Part shown: piece after piece, positions 12,697-16,582 of the stretch
Position numbering within the stretch: the stretch's first letter is position 1
Layout of the letters: each line of letters begins with the position of its first letter
Assembly: GCA_002315765.1 (NCBI GenBank)
Contig: DCIE01000038.1
Location: forward strand, 1 to 16,582
Reading direction: 5' to 3'
Length of the DNA stretch: 16,582 bases
Source of the DNA: Ruminococcaceae bacterium UBA1734
GTDB taxonomy: Bacteria > Bacillota > Clostridia > Oscillospirales > Acutalibacteraceae
Notes under the pieces: model-generated
What the model was told of the DNA's origin: nothing
The model's database searches: none
What the model saw: the letters and a program-made list of their open reading frames with translations, nothing else
Translations under genes and position numbers: made by a program

Positions 12697-13764
12697 TTAG
12701 TAGTTTTCAGCACATTTCAAAATATATTCTTTAGTCCTTTTATCTTCTATTAAGTAAGCGTATTTCTCAATATACTTTTTAAGTGCTTTTTTGTTTATGG
12801 ATTTTGGTGTGGGGCATTTAGAAGTCCTTAAAAAATTCTCTTTTAGTATTTTATCGCAAACCTCTTTAGGCAAATCAAGTCCCTTACCCTTAACACAGTA
12901 AATTTCTATATCCTTGTCGGTTGCCACCGAATTGTAAACCTCGGTAACAAGAGTTTCCCAATAAGGCTCATTAACAGGAAAGGTTATATCCGTGCCGTAT
13001 TGTATTCTATCCGCATACTTAACAAAAAAATCCTTGTAAAAATCATAATTCTCAAGAATTCCGGCGTACATTTCGGAACCGGGAACCAAGTCTATCGAAA
13101 CATTTTCGTACTTTTCAAACAAATCCACAAGTCTTTCGGGATAATCCGACCAAAAGAAAAAATGTGCAAATGTAACATTAAGCTTCGGGTGTTTTTGAAG
13201 AACCCTTAATACTGCGTCATAAATTTCCTTATTAGAGGGATATGTTCCGTCTCCGTAAAAATATCCTTGTCTATGGGTCCATTCTGGCGCCTTTTCAATA
13301 TCCCAAAATGTTTCCGGGTCTCCCACATGCCAAATAATATGCGTACCCTCTTTTTCGGCTTTTGCAAACATTTTTTCATAAAAGGGATTGTCGGGGAAAA
13401 TACCGAGCATTTTCAGTTCCTTCGGTTTGCAGTCGTAAAGTTTAACTCCGTCAAACCCGATTTCCATAAGCTCTTCATATTGAGTTTCGGGTTCCAAGCC
13501 TTTTTTTACCGGAATCTTAACGGGAAATGTGTCAAAGGTTATTCCGCCGTAAGCATAGGCAGTAGGGTTGTGAAGTTTATACATAGCCGCCAAAATATTA
13601 TTGCTTATATCGGCATAACCAAAGGGTATCGAACATAGATTAATAGCTTTAAAACCGTATTTTTCCTGATATTCGTCATACTTTTCAAACATAGTTTTTC
13701 CGTTTTCGTCAAACATTTTAAAAAAGTGCATATGACCGTCAATTACTTTTCCGCCGAAATTCAT
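12697..13764 (-). CDS. Amidohydrolase family protein (TIM-barrel metal hydrolase)
   Basis: A 355-residue cytoplasmic enzyme of the amidohydrolase_2 type. The metal-binding H11-x-H13 lies in IDGHMHFF. Later barrel ligands are seen in HIIWHVGDPETFW, in NVTFAHFFFW and in the final D of QYGTDITFP. Many aromatic residues line the presumed pocket (YFYGDGTYPSNKEIYD, FFWSDYPERL). Relatives include decarboxylases and hydrolases, so the substrate is open. GAGGTAA lies upstream with a gap of only 11 nt after the M24 peptidase gene. Confidence 0.82.
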   Translation of the reverse strand: MNFGGKVIDGHMHFFKMFDENGKTMFEKYDEYQEKYGFKAINLCSIPFGYADISNNILAAMYKLHNPTAYAYGGITFDTFPVKIPVKKGLEPETQYEELMEIGFDGVKLYDCKPKELKMLGIFPDNPFYEKMFAKAEKEGTHIIWHVGDPETFWDIEKAPEWTHRQGYFYGDGTYPSNKEIYDAVLRVLQKHPKLNVTFAHFFFWSDYPERLVDLFEKYENVSIDLVPGSEMYAGILENYDFYKDFFVKYADRIQYGTDITFPVNEPYWETLVTEVYNSVATDKDIEIYCVKGKGLDLPKEVCDKILKENFLRTSKCPTPKSINKKALKKYIEKYAYLIEDKRTKEYILKCAENY

Positions 13765-13775
13765 TACTTGTTACC

Positions 13776-14843
13776 TCAAATCACAATCAATTCTTTGCTT
13801 GAATGGGTTAAATTTTCAAAACCGCTATGGGTTACTAAAACCATATCTTCTATTCTGACGCCGAATCTATCGTTTATATATATCCCCGGCTCCACGGTAA
13901 TTACCATACCTTCTTTAAGCAGGGTTTCGCATCTTGTATTAAAGGACGGATTTTCGTGTATCTCTATTCCTACACTATGTCCGAGACCATGACCGAAACA
14001 ATTTTCAAAGCCGCTGCTGTCAATAAGATTTCTTGCAAGGGCATCAACCTCTTTACAAACAGCGCCCGGTTTAATGCCGGTAAATGCTGCCTTCTGTGCA
14101 TCTAAAACGGTATGGTAAACCTTTTTTTGTTCATCGGATATATTGCCGACAGCCACGGTTCTTGTCATATCGCTTAAATATCCATTCACCCTTGCACCAA
14201 AATCCACGGTTAAAAAGTCGCCCTTTTCAAGTTTCTTTTCGGTGGGTACTCCATGGGGCAAGGAGGAGTTTTTCCCCGATACCGCAATAAAGTCGAATGC
14301 CACCCCGTCGCTTCCCTGCTTTCTTAAATAGAATTCCATATCAAGGGCAATATCCCTTTCGGTTCTTCCCGCCGAAATTCTATTTAAAATATAAGAAAAA
14401 GTATCATCTGTTATTTTTTGAGCAAGTTTGATATTTTCTATTTCTTTTTTATCCTTTACACTTCTTAATTCCTCGGTAATTCTTCCGAATTTGTTATCGG
14501 AAGACAGTTCTGCCGATGTGATATTGTTTTTGTAGGTAAAGAACTCCGAAAAGCTGATACAATCACACTCACAATATACCTTTTTAATCTTATCTTCACT
14601 GAATATTCGGTTTAATTGAGAAAAGGTTTTTGTAAGCATAATTACCGAAAAATCCTTAACCGTCTTTTGCGCTTTTTCAAAATATCTGAAATCAATTAAA
14701 AAATAAGCATTTTCCTTTGTAATAACTACAATTCCCGCACTTGAAGAAAATTGCGTAAAGTAAAATCTGTTGGCGTCGCTTTTCACTAAAAAAGCCTCGC
14801 CGTTTTCCAACTTTTCACTTATTTTTAATGTTCTTTCATTCAT
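13776..14843 (-). CDS. M24 family metallopeptidase (Xaa-Pro aminopeptidase/dipeptidase)
   Basis: A 355-residue dinuclear metal peptidase cleaving X-Pro bonds in peptides. The creatinase-like N-domain is about 1-125. The pita-bread catalytic domain is about 130-355. Metal ligands visible are D214 (VDFGA), D225 (SDMTRT), H289 (GHGLGHS), E318 (VEPGIY) and E332 (RIED). PepP-like and PepQ-like activities cannot be told apart by eye. First gene of the long minus-strand operon, 35 nt after the inferred transcription start. No strong ribosome site is seen before its ATG, which is unusual among its neighbours. Confidence 0.92.
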   Translation of the reverse strand: MNERTLKISEKLENGEAFLVKSDANRFYFTQFSSSAGIVVITKENAYFLIDFRYFEKAQKTVKDFSVIMLTKTFSQLNRIFSEDKIKKVYCECDCISFSEFFTYKNNITSAELSSDNKFGRITEELRSVKDKKEIENIKLAQKITDDTFSYILNRISAGRTERDIALDMEFYLRKQGSDGVAFDFIAVSGKNSSLPHGVPTEKKLEKGDFLTVDFGARVNGYLSDMTRTVAVGNISDEQKKVYHTVLDAQKAAFTGIKPGAVCKEVDALARNLIDSSGFENCFGHGLGHSVGIEIHENPSFNTRCETLLKEGMVITVEPGIYINDRFGVRIEDMVLVTHSGFENLTHSSKELIVI

Positions 14844-14884
14844 TGTTTATCAGACCGTTCGTCAATATATAATAATACGATATA

Positions 14885-14913
14885 ATTATACACCAAAACC
14901 TCATTTTTTTCAA
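14885..14913 (-). promoter_or_regulatory. Promoter of the M24 peptidase-to-rluB operon
   Basis: On the minus strand: TTGAAA (14908-14913), a 17-nt spacer, TATAAT (14885-14890). The start would be near 14878. It is the only strong promoter seen upstream of the ten packed genes that end at 7411. Confidence 0.85.
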
Positions 14914-15071
14914 GCAAAACAAAAAGAGGGTCTCTGTAAAGTTTTTGTAGGATTTTTTTGAGAAAAATATTTTCAACAGTGTTTTGCCTCCTTGCATTTA
15001 GTTTTGATTTCAAAGAGTTATACCGATTTCAATACGCCTTTTAGGTTATTTTAGTGCGTTTTAGGAAATAA
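14914..15071 (+). other. Non-coding stretch with 10-bp-phased TTTTAG repeats
   Basis: No gene or good ribosome site is visible on either strand. TTTTAG occurs at 15039, 15049 and 15059, exactly 10 bp apart, and again at 15087 and 15138 within the repeats around the next promoter. A short AT hairpin (GAAAAATATTTTC) is near 14962-14974. The break in gene order between core operon and accessory gene falls here. Confidence 0.6.
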
Positions 15072-15080
15072 TACGATTGT

Positions 15081-15147
15081 ATCGTATTTTAGCGTTGACA
15101 CGGTGGCCATTTTATGCTAAAATAAGATGCAATCGTATTTTAGCGTT
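15081..15147 (+). repeat. Direct and inverted repeats around the AAA/DUF4143 promoter
   Basis: ATCGTATTTTAGCGTT occurs at 15081-15096 and again at 15132-15147 (51 bp apart). Between them GCTAAAATAAGAT (15116-15128) is the inverted form with one change. Just left, TACGAT-TGT-ATCGTA (15072-15086) is a perfect palindrome. The first copy overlaps the -35, the inverted copy overlaps the -10, and the second copy lies in the early transcript just before the ribosome site. The arrangement looks like an operator array. Confidence 0.85.
15095..15123 (+). promoter_or_regulatory. Promoter of the AAA ATPase/DUF4143 gene
   Basis: TTGACA (15095-15100), a 17-nt spacer, TAAAAT (15118-15123), with TGC just before the -10 (extended -10). 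The start would be near 15130. It is built into the repeats listed at 15081-15147, so a protein bound there would block polymerase. Confidence 0.85.
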
Positions 15148-15161
15148 TGGAGGAGCACGAT

Positions 15162-16385
15162 ATGAATTATATTAGACGCGATTTGGAAAATAAAATACTT
15201 GCTTTGTCGAAAGAGTATTCCTGCATTCTTATCACAGGACCGAGACAAGTGGGAAAAACAACCGTTTTGCGACAACTGATGAGTGAAGAACGGGAATATG
15301 TATCCCTTGATGACTTAGAAGAGCGTTCCCTTGCCAAGCGAGATCCGGCAATGTTCCTCACCATTCACAAAAAACCGATTATGATTGATGAAGTGCAATA
15401 CGCACCCGAGCTTTTTTCCTATATCAAAATTGAGATTGACAATGGTGCCGAACCCGGCACCTATTGGCTGACCGGTTCCCAGGCATTTAAGCTGATGGAA
15501 CTTGCGCAGGAATCTCTTGCCGGCAGAGTGGCGATTCTTCATATGTCAAGTCTATCGCAGCACGAAATCTACGGAACCGGTGAATGCACAGCATTTTCCG
15601 TTGACTTGCCTTTGCTTCAAGCGAGAGAAAAGACAAATGCTCCGGCAGATTTAATAGAAATCTATAATCGTATCTGGCGTGGCTCCATGCCCGGACTTAT
15701 CAGTGGCAAATTTTCCGACCGTGATGTTTTCTATTCAAGTTATCTGCAAACCTATATTGACCGTGATGTAAAGGAACAAGTACAGCTCTCCGATACGCTT
15801 CTGTTCCGTGATTTCGTTCGTGCCGCTGCCTGCCGTGCCGGACAGATGCTCAACATTCACGACATAGCACAGGATGTCGGAGTTTCCGACGATACGGCAA
15901 AACGCTGGTTGCAAGTTTTGGAAAAATCCGATGTGATTTTCTATTTGCGCCCTTATTCAAATAATCTTCTGAAACGCACCGTAAAAACACCAAAGCTGTA
16001 TTTCTTCGATACAGGGCTTGTTGCATATCTGACAAAGTATTCTTCGCCTGATATTCTTGCAAATGGTGCAATAAACGGTGCAATTCTTGAAAACTATGTC
16101 GTTTCCGAACTAATAAAAACTTATCATAATAATGCCAAGGAATGTTTGTTGTGGTACTACCGGGACAGCAATTCCAACGAAATTGACATGGTAATCGAAA
16201 GCGACGGAATGCTTCATCCGTTGGAAATCAAACGCTCAGTTAATCCCGGCAGTGAGCTTCTCTCGGCATTCGGTCTACTCGACAAAGCATCCGTTCCACG
16301 CGGTAACGGCGCCATCATTTGTATGCGCCCGAAGCTGTCCGCATTAAACAGTGAAAATTTTATTGTTCCCGTATGGATGATATAA
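15162..16385 (+). CDS. AAA-family ATPase with DUF4143 domain
   Basis: A 407-residue protein. Residues 20-130 are an AAA_14 domain: Walker A GPRQVGKT (26-33), Walker B IMIDE with D76-E77, and sensor-like WLTGSQ (102-107). A winged-helix-like segment is at about 232-262 (NIHDIAQDVGVSDDTAKRWLQVLE). The C-terminal DUF4143 part has E310, D342 and E355-x-K357, a PD-(D/E)xK-like nuclease pattern. The biological role of this widespread, often transferred family is unknown. The ATG at 15162 has GGAGGAG 6 nt upstream. A GTG/TTG-type start at 15147 would overlap it. 19 of 23 arginine codons are CGN, whereas the GT2 gene uses AGA/AGG for 10 of 14, a sign of foreign origin. It is a single gene with its own promoter and terminator. 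Confidence 0.9.
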   Translation: MNYIRRDLENKILALSKEYSCILITGPRQVGKTTVLRQLMSEEREYVSLDDLEERSLAKRDPAMFLTIHKKPIMIDEVQYAPELFSYIKIEIDNGAEPGTYWLTGSQAFKLMELAQESLAGRVAILHMSSLSQHEIYGTGECTAFSVDLPLLQAREKTNAPADLIEIYNRIWRGSMPGLISGKFSDRDVFYSSYLQTYIDRDVKEQVQLSDTLLFRDFVRAAACRAGQMLNIHDIAQDVGVSDDTAKRWLQVLEKSDVIFYLRPYSNNLLKRTVKTPKLYFFDTGLVAYLTKYSSPDILANGAINGAILENYVVSELIKTYHNNAKECLLWYYRDSNSNEIDMVIESDGMLHPLEIKRSVNPGSELLSAFGLLDKASVPRGNGAIICMRPKLSALNSENFIVPVWMI

Positions 16386-16478
16386 ATCGTTAAGCGGACA
16401 ATCAAAAGGTAGGTTTTTACCCATCATCACATATTTCCGTATCCTACTATGCAAACAGCACAGGGATTTATTTCGTTG
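16386..16478 (+). other. 3' untranslated stretch
   Basis: Between the AAA/DUF4143 stop and its terminator I see no coding sequence. A small GGTA...TACC hairpin lies near 16410-16419. Nothing else is recognised. Confidence 0.4.
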
Positions 16479-16506
16479 AAAAAAGCACCCCGAAGGATGC
16501 TTTTTT
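16479..16506 (+). terminator. Rho-independent terminator after the AAA/DUF4143 gene
   Basis: Stem AAAAAAGCA-c-CC with GG-a-TGCTTTTTT (one mismatch), closed by a CGAA tetraloop (16491-16494), and its 3' arm is a run of six T. The flanking A and T runs make it usable from both sides. The 76 bases after it hold no supported gene. Confidence 0.85.
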
Positions 16507-16582
16507 CATATATAAGACCGAATGTCGTTTTTTAGAGGTGAAAAATCAATTTGCTCATTTTTTGATTGGCTCGACAAACCGG

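Noticed and set aside
13267..13638. A 123-codon open frame on the plus strand within the amidohydrolase gene
   Set aside because: It lies wholly opposite a well-supported enzyme gene, has no ribosome site and shows no recognisable domain.
15039..15147. CRISPR array
   Set aside because: Repeats are only 6-16 bp, few, in mixed orientation and placed on promoter elements. There are no unique equal-length spacers and no cas genes.
16522..16582. ATG-led frame open to the right edge, 20 codons
   Set aside because: No ribosome site precedes the ATG and the part is too short and low in complexity to support a gene call. It could still be the start of one beyond the window.

Overview
The window looks like chromosomal core sequence from a low-G+C, spore-forming Firmicute of the class Clostridia. 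Three things point there. A Prp protease gene lies between rplU and rpmA, and L27 carries the cleavable N-terminal extension that goes with Prp. The block scpA-scpB-ytfI-ytfJ(GerW)-dacF-rluB is present. Shine-Dalgarno sites and promoters are close to the Gram-positive consensus. No species can be named from the sequence alone.

Layout, left to right. (1) 1-179, minus strand: a tRNA operon running off the left edge, with a near-consensus promoter, a complete tRNA-Val(UAC) whose acceptor stem does not pair properly, and the 5' end of a second tRNA. (2) 262-2042, plus strand: a lipoprotein cyclophilin and a membrane-anchored family 2 glycosyltransferase, closed by a strong terminator. (3) 2054-3793, plus strand: a compact transcription unit with its own promoter, coding for a 24-residue peptide, an internal terminator-like hairpin, a free-standing PqqD/RRE-type protein and a nucleotidyltransferase of the type found in some lasso-peptide clusters. 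This is the best candidate for an undescribed peptide-modification system. (4) 3836-4925, plus: promoter, probable L21 leader, rplU, prp, rpmA and terminator. (5) 4944-7050, plus: zinc-ribbon/DUF2007 protein, obgE and mini-RNase III, ending in a hairpin shared with the converging secG. (6) 7072-14913, minus: secG with its own promoter, preceded by a long tightly packed operon read from 14.9 kb down to 7.4 kb: M24 peptidase, amidohydrolase, site-2 protease, scpA, scpB, ytfI, ytfJ, dacF, rluB and a small GNAT-like gene. (7) 14914-16582, plus: a non-coding stretch with ordered TTTTAG repeats, a strong promoter enclosed by direct and inverted repeats, an AAA ATPase/DUF4143 gene with foreign-looking codon use, and its terminator.

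Most genes are housekeeping: envelope protein folding, ribosome assembly, protein export, chromosome condensation, rRNA modification, and cell-wall trimming with sporulation. The accessory interest lies in the small-peptide/PqqD/nucleotidyltransferase unit, the mismatched tRNA-Val, and the repeat-flanked promoter of the AAA/DUF4143 gene.
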